Shown: positions 8,774 to 16,638, numbered from the stretch's first letter. The stretch: DNA of 17,958 nucleotides from Micavibrio_B sp048498395 (GCA_048498395.1 JBEHYB010000051.1:1-17958); one strand, 5' to 3'. Notes: a model not told the origin generated them from the sequence alone. Program-made: numbers and translations.

Positions 8774-8792
8774 AAAAATGGTTATCATTTCC
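8774..8792. promoter_or_regulatory. Fur-box-like palindrome upstream of the RTX gene
   Basis: The minus strand reads GGAAATGATAACCATTTTT, which matches 14 of 19 positions of the classical Fur consensus, including the contiguous AATGATAA and CATT core. It lies 92 bp upstream of the RTX start, in the 210-bp region between the divergent RTX gene and small ORF. No regulator gene is present nearby, so this rests on pattern alone. The rest of 8683-8892 is AT-rich, with several possible -10 boxes but no convincing -35/-10 pair. Confidence 0.35.
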
Positions 8793-8892
8793 AGATTATT
8801 ATTTTTTTATAAGTGGCGATGTTAAGTCCTCGTTAGGATATTTCGTCTAGATTGATAGTGTAATTCTGGCTTGAAAGGCATTCGGATTTATC

Positions 8893-9084
8893 ATGGCAAG
8901 GACTTTTAATTTTACACCGGCTAAAGGCCTTGAATCCATCAGCGGCGCGCCAACCAATAAGGGGCCCGGTGATCTTGTGATTGCTTCCGGAAACAGCTCG
9001 CTGCTTGTCGATAATCCATTATTCAAAACGGCTGAAGTGTCACCTGCCATGTCACCCGCCGCAGCCCCTAAATTCCAGTCTTAA
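8893..9084 (+). CDS. Small hypothetical protein, 63 aa
   Basis: An ATG-initiated 63-codon frame ends in TAA. Upstream it has CGGA 6 nt before the ATG and a better GAAAGG, but that lies 14 nt away. The product is soluble-looking, rich in Pro, Ala, Ser and Gly, with no membrane segment, cysteine or known motif; the C-terminal part (AEVSPAMSPAAAPKFQS) is low complexity and probably disordered. It is transcribed divergently from the RTX gene and precedes uppP by 127 bp. I do not recognise it. The decent reading frame in an otherwise empty region is the only support, so it may not be expressed. Confidence 0.42.
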   Translation: MARTFNFTPAKGLESISGAPTNKGPGDLVIASGNSSLLVDNPLFKTAEVSPAMSPAAAPKFQS

Positions 9085-9090
9085 ATTCCT

Positions 9091-9110
9091 TGCCGCCCGG
9101 CATTTTATTT
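9091..9110 (+). terminator. Weak possible terminator
   Basis: TGCC-GCCC-GGCA, a 4-bp stem with a four-base loop, is followed by TTTTATTT just after the 63-aa ORF. The short stem makes this a low-confidence call. The remainder of 9085-9211 shows no clear promoter. Confidence 0.2.
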
Positions 9111-9211
9111 CAGTAAATCTCCTTTATTGGCTATGAGCATAGCGCGCGAAATAGTATTATCTTGCGACAAACGCTTCTTGATATCTGTTTCTGAAAAGAG
9201 CTGACCACAAC

Positions 9212-10024
9212 ATGGCCATAAAAAAATTTTTTGACGCAGGCATCTTAGGTATCGTCGAGGGATTGACCGAGTTCATTCCCGTTTCCTCCACCGGACATCT
9301 CATCATCGCAGAATCATTTCTAAACCGCGCGTCAGCCAATGCCGGGGTCTTCGATATCTTTATCCAGATCGGCGCGATCCTGTCGGTCGTCTGGGCACGC
9401 CGGACAAAAATTTTTAAGATCGTTATCGGGCTGCCGTCCGATCGCACCCAGCAGCTTCTGGCTCTCAAAATAATTATCGCTTCTGTACCCGCAGTCATTT
9501 TCGGCGCTCTCCTTCACAGTTTTATAAAATCCGTTCTTTTCTCGCCGTGGGTCGTCAGCATCAGCCTTATCATCGGCGGCGTGATTCTGCTTTTCGCCGA
9601 ACGCTTCGCGCCGGAAGAAAAGACGCAGAGCATAGAAGCGATTTCCCTGAAGACTGCCCTTGGAATCGGCCTTTATCAGGTCGTTGCTCTTATCCCCGGA
9701 ATTTCGCGCGCAGGTGCCACGATCATCGGCGCACGGTTTCTGGGGGTGGAGAGAAAAGCCGCGACCGAATTTTCATTCTTCCTCGCTATCCCGATCATTT
9801 TCGGCGCAGCCTTTTACGATCTTTATAAAAACATACATCTGCTCTCGCCGGACGATATCGGATTACTCGCCACGGGTTTGATCACAGCCTTCATCTCCGG
9901 CCTTATAGTCGTGAACCGCCTGATCGATTTCATCGGCCGCCGCGGTTTTATTCCTTTCGGCTGGTACCGTATCGCTGTCGGCCTGCTCGTGCTTGCCCTG
10001 CTGTGTGCCGGCCTTATATATTGA
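9212..10024 (+). CDS. uppP: Undecaprenyl-diphosphatase (BacA family)
   Basis: UppP dephosphorylates undecaprenyl pyrophosphate at the inner membrane, recycling the lipid carrier for peptidoglycan and other envelope polymers; overexpression gives bacitracin resistance in known cases. The 270-aa length is normal. Both active-site motifs are present: EGLTEFIPVSSTGH at 16-29 and PGISRAGAT at 162-170 (usual form PGxSRSG, here Ala for the second Ser). Hydrophobic helices run through the chain, as expected for a polytopic membrane protein. ATG start; the only purine-rich site, AAAAGAG, is 11 nt upstream, rather far. Only 4 bp separate its stop from the following PEP-carboxylase-like gene, so the two are probably cotranscribed, although no functional tie is known. 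Confidence 0.95.
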   Translation: MAIKKFFDAGILGIVEGLTEFIPVSSTGHLIIAESFLNRASANAGVFDIFIQIGAILSVVWARRTKIFKIVIGLPSDRTQQLLALKIIIASVPAVIFGALLHSFIKSVLFSPWVVSISLIIGGVILLFAERFAPEEKTQSIEAISLKTALGIGLYQVVALIPGISRAGATIIGARFLGVERKAATEFSFFLAIPIIFGAAFYDLYKNIHLLSPDDIGLLATGLITAFISGLIVVNRLIDFIGRRGFIPFGWYRIAVGLLVLALLCAGLIY

Positions 10025-10028
10025 ACGT

Positions 10029-12968
10029 ATGAAAAAGATCGATCACAGCACACATTCGTCGACTTATATCCGCGAGATCGAAACCCGCCTTCTCAATAAT
10101 TTCAAGAACGTCATCAGGCGCAACGATCCGGAAGCCGCGAACCTGCTGGATAGGAAATATATTCTCCAGGCCAGCCAGGATCCCGATAAAAATATACGCC
10201 GCATCAGAAACCGCCGCATGCGCGACTATGCGGAATTCTGGGAAAGCCTCGATAATGACCAGAGATACCGTCTCGCCAGCAATGACGCGAAGATCAACCA
10301 TCTCGCCCGGCTGTCGCGAACGATGGGCACCACGGAAGTCGTTCAGGCCCATAATAAAATAAAGGCAACGACGGCCGGTTCGTTCGATTATGTTCTAAGA
10401 CGCTTCCGTGAAGAAGGCGTAACCGCCGCCCAGCTCCAGAATTTCATCGACGAGAATGCCGTCGCCTGGTTCAGCCTGACCGGCCACCCGACCAATCCGA
10501 CGACGGTCGCCTATACGGAAGCCCAGATCGACCTCGCCAGAATCATCGCCGATCCCGAAGCCGCAACCGACGATCTGGATCGCGCCCTGCAGGTCGTCTA
10601 TGAAACGCCGATCGTTGGTCCGCAAAAAACCCCGATCGATGAAGCGAGAGAAATCATCGCCACGCTGCATGTCCTCTATGACATGGCATTACCGCATAAA
10701 CGTCTTTTTGAATCCTCCTTGCGCGAACACGGCTATGACATCGAAGGCGTGACGATCCGGAAGCCGCTGATCGTGCCCTGCGTCTGGACGCTTGGTGATG
10801 GCGACGGCAATGAAAACCTGACGGCCGCCGTACTGGGAGAAGGCATCAATCTTCACCGTACGACGATCGCGGCACGTTATCTTTCAACGCTGGAAACGGT
10901 TTCAGACCAGACCTATGCCTCCGACCTTCAGGAAATAAAAACACAAATCAAAAGCCTCTCTTACACACGCGACGATCTGGTCCTGCGACTGGAAACTCTC
11001 GCCCTGCGCGTCGATGACAGGAATGCACTTGCAAAACAACGGCTTTTCGATCTCGCCTATCTGGTCAAATGTTTCGGCACCGGCTTTGCGACGATCGACA
11101 TCCGCCATAACGCGATCGAGATACTCGATACCGTCAATCGCCTCGGCGCGCTCGCCGGTGAAGGCACGATGCAGGAGTTCGAAGCCGCAGATCTCGACCA
11201 TACCGCGCTCAGGCTGGCGGAATGGTTGAAGGACGAAACGCTTCTCAAAAAATTCGCGGGTATTTCGGTCGGCCAATTTCTGGAGGCAAAAGACGAGCCG
11301 GCGGCACGAATTTTCGGCCGGCTGCAGATTATCGGCAGAAACCCCGATATGTGCGACAAGCTGATCATCGCCGAAACGACCCATACCGCGCACGCCCTCG
11401 CTGCGCTGCTCCTTCTCAAAGTCACCGGCAATAAAGTCGCCGAGGAAGGCAGCCGGATCGATGTGACGATCCTCTCCGAATCCGTGCAGGATCTGATGAA
11501 TCTCGGCAACACGCTTGAACACCTGCTTGAGAACGACATGTTTCGCAAGCATGTCGCGAGTCGCAAGCGCCTCCTGACCATGATTGCGAAAAGCGATACC
11601 ACGCGTCAGGACGGACGCGGCGAAGCCGAATACTGGCAGTATGAAGCCGCCGTCGATATTTTCCGCATCGCCGACCAGATGAGCAAAAAATATCCCGAAC
11701 TTGAGGATGTAAAAATCTCCATCAAGAACGGCGGCGGCCATGCGCTTCAGCGCGGCGGCGGACGCGTGACTGAAATTGCCGCCCTGCACGGGCGTGCGGC
11801 GGCTGATGCACGCGTGACGGATTGCGGCCCCTCGACGCTCACTATTCAGGGTGAACAGCTGACAATCCTGTTCTGTCCCGGCAAGGTCGCGCTTGGCTCG
11901 CTGGAAGCTTTCGTTTCGCAAAATCTTTATACCAAAGCAGGCGTGCGCGGCGAAATGCCGGTGCCGCACTTCCCCAAGACCATCAATAAGCAATATGCCG
12001 AGGCCGATGCGTGGCTCTATGCGAAAACCGCCGGGCAGGCTTTTGATAAATACACCAAGACCAGCAATGCTATCGATACGCTATTGATTCATGCACCGTG
12101 GCTTGCCATGAAAGCCGGGAATGTCAGTTCGCGCCCGGCCAAACGCGGCGAAAAACTGGCGGGCCCCGGCATCAAACCTATCGAGGCGAAAGGCAAGGAC
12201 CCGAAAGCCCTGCAGGGCCGCGCCATTTCCGGCGAACGATTGACGGCGCATGCCTGCCTGCCGGTTTTCTCGGTTCTCGGCCTCGTCGAAGCCATGCAGG
12301 CGGTTCACGATTCAAGTCGCGCCAAGGAAAACCCGCAGAAATACGGCGAGCCGCTCCATCATCTCTATCGCGCCCATAAAATGCACCGCGATGGCGCGCG
12401 CGTGACAATCAATGCCGTACCGATGGCGGATTTCGATATCGCCTGGCCGCTGCTGACCGGCAAGATCAGGCCGAATCCGAAGCAGATCGACAGGCTTGTG
12501 AATCAGTTTCAGTTGAACGGCGAGCCGGACGACGAGGCAACGCTCGCTTTTCTCGAGCATTACTTTCTGGAAGTTGAAAAACTGAGCTATGAAATGGTCA
12601 GCGGCCAGAAAGCCGGCAAGACTTTCAGCTTCGGCGATGCCTTGCGCAAATTATGGCCCGAGCTTGCCGAAGAAGTCGAACACCGGAATCAGGAAGCCGA
12701 ATTCGCGCGCGTCATCGAATGCTATCGCACGCGCCAGTTCGACAAGCACGATATCGACGCTTTGACGGAAATCGAATTCAGGATTACCCAGGCCCTCTAC
12801 GCCGCCGCCAACGTGATCAACGCACCGGTCGGCATTCTCGCCACGCGCACAAGGCTCGAGCCGGTCAGCGAATTCGTCGCCGGCAAGAAAACCCGTTTCA
12901 TGCGCCCCGGAAGCTTCAATGAAAATGAAGTACATAACTTATTGAAAATTCCGTCCGCGCTGATTTAG
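10029..12968 (+). CDS. Divergent phosphoenolpyruvate carboxylase-like protein
   Basis: PEP carboxylase makes oxaloacetate from PEP and bicarbonate. This 979-aa protein follows the whole family layout: LTGHPTN with catalytic His153, GDGDGNE (256-262, usual GDRDGNP), DIRH with Arg359, SESVQDL with the Mg-binding Glu484, SDTTRQD with Mg-binding Asp523, and NVSSRPAKR (698-706). Several usually invariant residues differ. The glycine loop reads KNGGGHALQRGGGR (566-579), so the His and first Arg of FHGRGG become Asn and Gly. The Lys of SDSxKD is Arg. RAIPW is replaced by RAISGE. The C-terminus is SALI, not the usual QNTG. ATG at 10029 is chosen because the family-like sequence starts near it and it follows uppP by 4 bp; no good Shine-Dalgarno is seen, and an in-frame GTG at 9993 is possible. 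It may be an active variant or a homologue with another activity. Confidence 0.8.
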   Translation: MKKIDHSTHSSTYIREIETRLLNNFKNVIRRNDPEAANLLDRKYILQASQDPDKNIRRIRNRRMRDYAEFWESLDNDQRYRLASNDAKINHLARLSRTMGTTEVVQAHNKIKATTAGSFDYVLRRFREEGVTAAQLQNFIDENAVAWFSLTGHPTNPTTVAYTEAQIDLARIIADPEAATDDLDRALQVVYETPIVGPQKTPIDEAREIIATLHVLYDMALPHKRLFESSLREHGYDIEGVTIRKPLIVPCVWTLGDGDGNENLTAAVLGEGINLHRTTIAARYLSTLETVSDQTYASDLQEIKTQIKSLSYTRDDLVLRLETLALRVDDRNALAKQRLFDLAYLVKCFGTGFATIDIRHNAIEILDTVNRLGALAGEGTMQEFEAADLDHTALRLAEWLKDETLLKKFAGISVGQFLEAKDEPAARIFGRLQIIGRNPDMCDKLIIAETTHTAHALAALLLLKVTGNKVAEEGSRIDVTILSESVQDLMNLGNTLEHLLENDMFRKHVASRKRLLTMIAKSDTTRQDGRGEAEYWQYEAAVDIFRIADQMSKKYPELEDVKISIKNGGGHALQRGGGRVTEIAALHGRAAADARVTDCGPSTLTIQGEQLTILFCPGKVALGSLEAFVSQNLYTKAGVRGEMPVPHFPKTINKQYAEADAWLYAKTAGQAFDKYTKTSNAIDTLLIHAPWLAMKAGNVSSRPAKRGEKLAGPGIKPIEAKGKDPKALQGRAISGERLTAHACLPVFSVLGLVEAMQAVHDSSRAKENPQKYGEPLHHLYRAHKMHRDGARVTINAVPMADFDIAWPLLTGKIRPNPKQIDRLVNQFQLNGEPDDEATLAFLEHYFLEVEKLSYEMVSGQKAGKTFSFGDALRKLWPELAEEVEHRNQEAEFARVIECYRTRQFDKHDIDALTEIEFRITQALYAAANVINAPVGILATRTRLEPVSEFVAGKKTRFMRPGSFNENEVHNLLKIPSALI

Positions 12969-14185
12969 GCAGGCCTGAAAATTTCCAGATCGGATACCGC
13001 GCTCGGCTCGAAATTCTGTAGCCCCGCCGCCGCGACTTCAATCGCCTCTTTCGCCAGATCGCGCAACGTTCTTCCTGGTGACACGATGGTCTCCAGACCC
13101 GCTTTCGGCACTTCATTCCTGATTCGTACATGATCGTCAGGCGTTAATCGCGCAATCAATTCCGCCGCTTTATCCAATGCCTTGTCGTTATAAAAGATAC
13201 CCGCCCAAAATGCCGACATGGCATAGATATATTCGGACGGCGCTGAATCCGGCCCGCGGAACTCAAGATAGTTTTTCAAACGAACTTCGGGAAATAATGT
13301 TGTTAAATGATCGTGCCAGTCATTGATGTCAGGAAAATCTCCCTCATGTCCCTTCAGCTCACCCTTCATAAACGCGCGGAAAGACTGCCCCGCTACGTTG
13401 ATATGGTGGCCGCCGCGCATGATGAAATACATCGGCACATCAAGCGCGTAATCGACGTAACGCGCAAAACTCATTCCGTCTTCGAAAACAAATTCAGGTA
13501 CGCCGCAACGGTCAGGGTCGGTTTCCGTCCAGATAAAGGAACGGAAACTTTTATAACCGGAATCCTTGCCCTCAACCATTGACGAATTGGCCATCAACGC
13601 CGTCACGGCAGGCTGCAGCCCCAGCGCAACACGGTATTTCATCACCATATCGGCTTCGGACGCATAATCGAGATTGATCTGCGCGCCACAGGTGCGGATC
13701 ATCATATCGACACCATGCGCACTTTTCGAAGCCATATACGGCCCCATAATTTTATAACGCTCTTTTGGCATCCAGTGGATCTCGTCGCGCCGCCATTCAG
13801 GATGGAACCCCTTTGCCAGAACGCAAAAACCAAGCTTTTCCCCGATCGCATTCAATTCTTTATAAAATCTCTCAGCCTCACTCTTCACATCTTTCAGGGT
13901 TTTGCACGGCGAACCGGAAAGCTCGATCTGGCCGCCAGGTTCAAGCGTGATATGCGCGCCGTCGCGGCTCAACTCTATTAACGGGGTTTTGCCGGGATCG
14001 CTCCAGCCGTAATCGGATTTAAAGGTTTCAAGGATTTGTTTTATCCCCGGCGCACCGTCATAAGGTAAAGACTTGCCAGTTGCCGAATTGAATACAAATT
14101 GTTCATGCTCGATCCCGATACGGAACCTGTCGCGCGGCTTGCATCCGCTCGCCATGTCATTGACAAGATCATTATATGTCAGCAT
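12965..14185 (-). CDS. gshA: Glutamate--cysteine ligase, plant/alphaproteobacterial type (GCS2)
   Basis: GshA joins glutamate and cysteine to gamma-glutamylcysteine, the first and rate-limiting step of glutathione synthesis. The 406-aa sequence has the GCS2 landmarks: GIEHEQF (24-30), DGAHITLEPGGQIELSG (about 75-91), IRTCGAQINLDYASEADM in the middle and SFIWTETDPDRCG further on. It is a little shorter than the usual 450 or so residues of alphaproteobacterial relatives. It is divergent from gshB with 33 bp between start codons, forming a glutathione locus. A short AGGGG lies about 12 nt before the ATG. Its 3' end overlaps the PEP-carboxylase-like gene by 4 bp tail to tail. Cysteines that would form the redox-regulatory disulfides known in plants were not checked. 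Confidence 0.93.
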   Translation of the reverse strand: MLTYNDLVNDMASGCKPRDRFRIGIEHEQFVFNSATGKSLPYDGAPGIKQILETFKSDYGWSDPGKTPLIELSRDGAHITLEPGGQIELSGSPCKTLKDVKSEAERFYKELNAIGEKLGFCVLAKGFHPEWRRDEIHWMPKERYKIMGPYMASKSAHGVDMMIRTCGAQINLDYASEADMVMKYRVALGLQPAVTALMANSSMVEGKDSGYKSFRSFIWTETDPDRCGVPEFVFEDGMSFARYVDYALDVPMYFIMRGGHHINVAGQSFRAFMKGELKGHEGDFPDINDWHDHLTTLFPEVRLKNYLEFRGPDSAPSEYIYAMSAFWAGIFYNDKALDKAAELIARLTPDDHVRIRNEVPKAGLETIVSPGRTLRDLAKEAIEVAAAGLQNFEPSAVSDLEIFRPA

Positions 14186-14218
14186 GCTTTAGACAGCCCC
14201 TGAAAGAAAGTTAAACAG

Positions 14219-15187
14219 ATGTCCCCGATAAATAACCAAGCAAAAGATATCGCTATCGTGATGGACTCTTTAGACAGCATCAAGCCGAAAAAAGACAGCA
14301 CGGTCGCCATGATACAGGCCGCCCATAAAATGGGAGCCCGTATCTTTTATATGGGGATCGACGATCTGTTTGTCGAGGGCGATTCTGCAAAAGCCGTGAC
14401 AAGGCAAATCCATCCGAGTGGCGATTCCCATGATTACAGCCAGAACTGGTGCAAACTCGGCAACACGGAAACCCGCCCCCTTACCGATTTCGATGTCGTG
14501 CTGATGCGCAAGGACCCTCCCGTCGACAAGCGTTTCATTCATGCCTGCTATATGCTCGAACATGCCGCGCGCAACGGCGCGAGAGTTTTGAACAACCCGG
14601 CCGCACTTGTGGCATTGAATGAAAAACTTTTTGCTACCCATTTCTCCGAATTATGTCCGCCAACGGTTATCACCAGCGATATTAAAATCCTGCGTGATTT
14701 TCTGACCCGCCATAAGAAGATCATTATCAAGCCGCTCGATGCCATGGGCGGTGCGGGCGTATTCATGGTAACCGATGAAGACGTGAATTTCGAAGTTGTC
14801 TGGGAAATCCAGACGGCGCGCGGCCATTATCCGGTCATTGCCCAGTCTTTCCTGCCCGCTATTCAGGACGGCGATATTCGCGTTATCGTCATCAACGGCA
14901 AGGCTTTCGAACATGTTCTGGTGCGCACACCCAAAACCGGCAGCATTCGCGGTAATATGGCGGCCGGCGGCAATATTCATGTCCGGCCCATCAATGACGT
15001 TGAACGCAGCATCTGTGAAAAAGTGGGACCGATCCTTGTTGAGCGCGGTATCGTCTTCGCCGGTATCGATATTATCGGCGACCGCCTGATCGAGATCAAT
15101 ATTACAAGCCCGACGGGCCTGCGTGAAATCTCGAATGCCTGCGGCATCGATGTCGCGGAGATCGTAATAAAAGAAATACTGGCTTAG
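14219..15187 (+). CDS. gshB: Glutathione synthetase
   Basis: GshB adds glycine to gamma-glutamylcysteine with ATP, giving glutathione. The 322-aa protein is of normal length and has the proteobacterial GshB pattern: IVMDSLDSIKPKKDST (13-28), MRKDPP (96-101), ATP-grasp KPLDAMGGAGVF (171-182), DIRVIVINGK (219-228), RGNMAAGG (244-251) and the metal/ATP-binding end EINITSPTG (292-300). The start is ATG with a modest purine stretch (GAAAGAAAG) upstream. It is divergent from gshA, which makes its substrate, with only 33 bp between, so promoters for one or both probably lie inside the opposite coding region. Its 3' end overlaps ung by 4 bp tail to tail. Confidence 0.97.
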   Translation: MSPINNQAKDIAIVMDSLDSIKPKKDSTVAMIQAAHKMGARIFYMGIDDLFVEGDSAKAVTRQIHPSGDSHDYSQNWCKLGNTETRPLTDFDVVLMRKDPPVDKRFIHACYMLEHAARNGARVLNNPAALVALNEKLFATHFSELCPPTVITSDIKILRDFLTRHKKIIIKPLDAMGGAGVFMVTDEDVNFEVVWEIQTARGHYPVIAQSFLPAIQDGDIRVIVINGKAFEHVLVRTPKTGSIRGNMAAGGNIHVRPINDVERSICEKVGPILVERGIVFAGIDIIGDRLIEINITSPTGLREISNACGIDVAEIVIKEILA

Positions 15188-15873
15188 CCGACCCGTTGCC
15201 AGTCAATCGGCTTCATGCCGTGCTTTTCAAGAAATTCATTGGCTTTTTTGAAATGCCCGCACCCCAAAAAACCGCGATGCGCAGAAAGCGGCGACGGGTG
15301 TGGTGCCTGTAATACCAAATGTTTTTTGCGATCTATAAATGCGCCTTTTTTCTGGGCGTAAGAGCCCCACAACATAAACACGACCGGCTCGTCTTTTTCA
15401 TTCACCGCGCGGATGACCGCATCCGTAAATTCTTCCCAGCCTTTATTCTGGTGCGAACCCGCCGTCGCCTGACGGACCGTCAGCGTCGCATTCAAAAGCA
15501 GGACACCCTGCTTCGCCCATGAAGTCAGGTCGCCGGTGCGCGGCATCTTGATGCCGTATTCGGCTTCGATTTCCTTGTAGATATTCATGAGGCTCGGCGG
15601 CAATGCGATGCCCGCGCGTACAGAGAAAGACAATCCGTGTGCCTGCCCGTCGCCGTGATAAGGATCCTGACCGATGATCACGACCTTGATGTCCTTGAGA
15701 GGCGTTGTGTTCAGGGCATTGAAAATCTCCGAGCCGCGCGGATAGACGATCTTGCCGGATTCTTTTTCCTGTTTCAGGAATTCTTTCAGTTTTGCCATGT
15801 AAGGCTTTTCGAATTCGCCACCGACGATATCGAGCCAGTTCTGGTCAAGTTTAATAGAAGCCGTGCCTGTCAT
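15184..15873 (-). CDS. ung: Uracil-DNA glycosylase, family 1
   Basis: Ung removes uracil from DNA, starting base-excision repair after cytosine deamination or dUTP misincorporation. The 229-aa protein is full length. It has the family-1 water-activating motif GQDPYHG (68-74, catalytic Asp70), LLLNATLTV (125-133) with the uracil-binding Asn, and the DNA-intercalation loop HPSPLSAHRGF (192-202). The start ATG overlaps the stop of the upstream UPF0178 gene as ATGA, which suggests cotranslation. Its stop overlaps that of gshB by 4 bp. Confidence 0.97.
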   Translation of the reverse strand: MTGTASIKLDQNWLDIVGGEFEKPYMAKLKEFLKQEKESGKIVYPRGSEIFNALNTTPLKDIKVVIIGQDPYHGDGQAHGLSFSVRAGIALPPSLMNIYKEIEAEYGIKMPRTGDLTSWAKQGVLLLNATLTVRQATAGSHQNKGWEEFTDAVIRAVNEKDEPVVFMLWGSYAQKKGAFIDRKKHLVLQAPHPSPLSAHRGFLGCGHFKKANEFLEKHGMKPIDWQRVG

Positions 15874-16319
15874 TTTCTGCCCATCATAAATTTATCAATT
15901 GCATTGGCAAAGTTCTCGCGATCCTTGGCGTTAAAAACCGGCGGCCCGGTGACATTTTCAACGAGGCCCCCGCGCATGCTCTCCGCATGATTGCGTGCCG
16001 ACAGAATAGGCGCAATATTATTCGAGGTATAGAGCTGTCCTCGCGGATTAAGCGCAACCGCGCCTTTTTTGATGACCCCGTCAGCCAACGGAATATCCGC
16101 CGTGACCACCAGGTCATCCTCGCCGCACAACTCGATAATGCGGGCATCGGCAACGTTAAAGCCGGATTCGACAAGAAGAAAGCTGATATAAGGGGATGGA
16201 GGCACGAGTAAATACTGGTTGGCGACCAGCGTGACCTGGATCTTCGTCCGCCCTGCCACCCGGAAGACGATTTCCTTGACAGGTTTGGGACAGGCATCCG
16301 CATCCACCCATATTTTCAT
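15870..16319 (-). CDS. UPF0178 / YaiI-YqxD family protein
   Basis: The 149-aa protein belongs to the DUF188 (YaiI/YqxD) family, whose molecular role is unestablished; a PIN-like nuclease fold has been suggested because of the conserved acidic residues. Visible family features are the start KIWVDADACPKPVKEI with Asp6, Asp8 and Cys10, the motif DDLVVTADIPLAD (about 88-100) and NPRGQLYTSNNI (about 111-122). The length is typical. It is first in a two-gene unit with ung (ATGA overlap), so a link to nucleic-acid repair is possible but only by context. A GAGG about 13 nt before the ATG may serve as ribosome binding site. Confidence 0.92.
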   Translation of the reverse strand: MKIWVDADACPKPVKEIVFRVAGRTKIQVTLVANQYLLVPPSPYISFLLVESGFNVADARIIELCGEDDLVVTADIPLADGVIKKGAVALNPRGQLYTSNNIAPILSARNHAESMRGGLVENVTGPPVFNAKDRENFANAIDKFMMGRK

Positions 16320-16337
16320 AGAAACCCCATCCTCTTA

Positions 16338-16367
16338 TTGCCTATATTTCCTCTCATCTGCTATATC
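16338..16367 (+). promoter_or_regulatory. Possible promoter of the 80-aa protein gene
   Basis: TTGCCT (16338-16343) and TATATC (16362-16367) are spaced by 18 nt, each matching four of six consensus bases, and end about 25 nt before the start codon. The intergenic space between this gene and the divergent UPF0178 gene is only 73 bp. Confidence 0.35.
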
Positions 16368-16382
16368 ATGGCTGAATTTTAA

Positions 16383-16388
16383 AAGGAG
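16383..16388 (+). promoter_or_regulatory. Strong Shine-Dalgarno site setting the start of the 80-aa gene
   Basis: AAGGAG lies 4 nt before the first ATG (16393) and 7 nt before a second in-frame ATG (16396). The second spacing is better, so the mature start may be at 16396. The site rules out a longer upstream extension of the frame. Confidence 0.75.
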
Positions 16389-16392
16389 CGAA

Positions 16393-16635
16393 ATGATGAG
16401 TGCGTTAACAGTTGATCAGGTTTTGGAAAATATCTACGCCTCCCTGTTTAATAATAATGAGAATATCGACGCGCATATCGCCCAGCTGAAAGAAGCGCTG
16501 GCAGCCGCGAATGAAAAAGTCGCCGTGGCCGATCCAAGCCGCCTCGTACAGCCGAACCGTGAAGGACGCAAGATGATGCAGTCCTACTTTAAAAAGCGCG
16601 GCGTGATCGTCGAGTTCGCGAAAAAAGAAGCCTGA
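16393..16635 (+). CDS. Small hypothetical protein, 80 aa
   Basis: The frame encodes 80 residues from ATG ATG, with an excellent ribosome binding site. It is predicted to be mostly helical: an N-terminal amphipathic helix (TVDQVLENIYASLF), a helix HIAQLKEALAAANEKVAVA that could form a short coiled coil, a PSRLVQPNREGRKMMQSYFKKRG segment that is basic, and a lysine-rich tail. There is no membrane segment or cysteine. I do not recognise the family. The strong ribosome binding site, the lack of low complexity and the position between real genes make it very likely to be expressed. It converges on the arsR-type gene with 3 bp between stops and is divergent from the UPF0178 gene. Confidence 0.8.
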   Translation: MMSALTVDQVLENIYASLFNNNENIDAHIAQLKEALAAANEKVAVADPSRLVQPNREGRKMMQSYFKKRGVIVEFAKKEA

Positions 16636-16638
16636 TCT

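Noticed and set aside
9993..10028. GTG start for the PEP-carboxylase-like gene, overlapping the end of uppP
   Set aside because: The added 12 residues (MPCCVPALYIER) are simply the shifted reading of the uppP C-terminal codons. ATG 10029 is simpler, though not proven.
10902..11993. 363-codon open frame on the minus strand inside the PEP-carboxylase-like gene
   Set aside because: Wholly antisense to a gene with clear family motifs, with no recognisable domain of its own. It is a codon-bias shadow.
16219..16392. Upstream in-frame extension of the 80-aa gene to 138 codons
   Set aside because: It would overlap the UPF0178 gene and its start region. The strong AAGGAG before 16393/16396 marks the real start.
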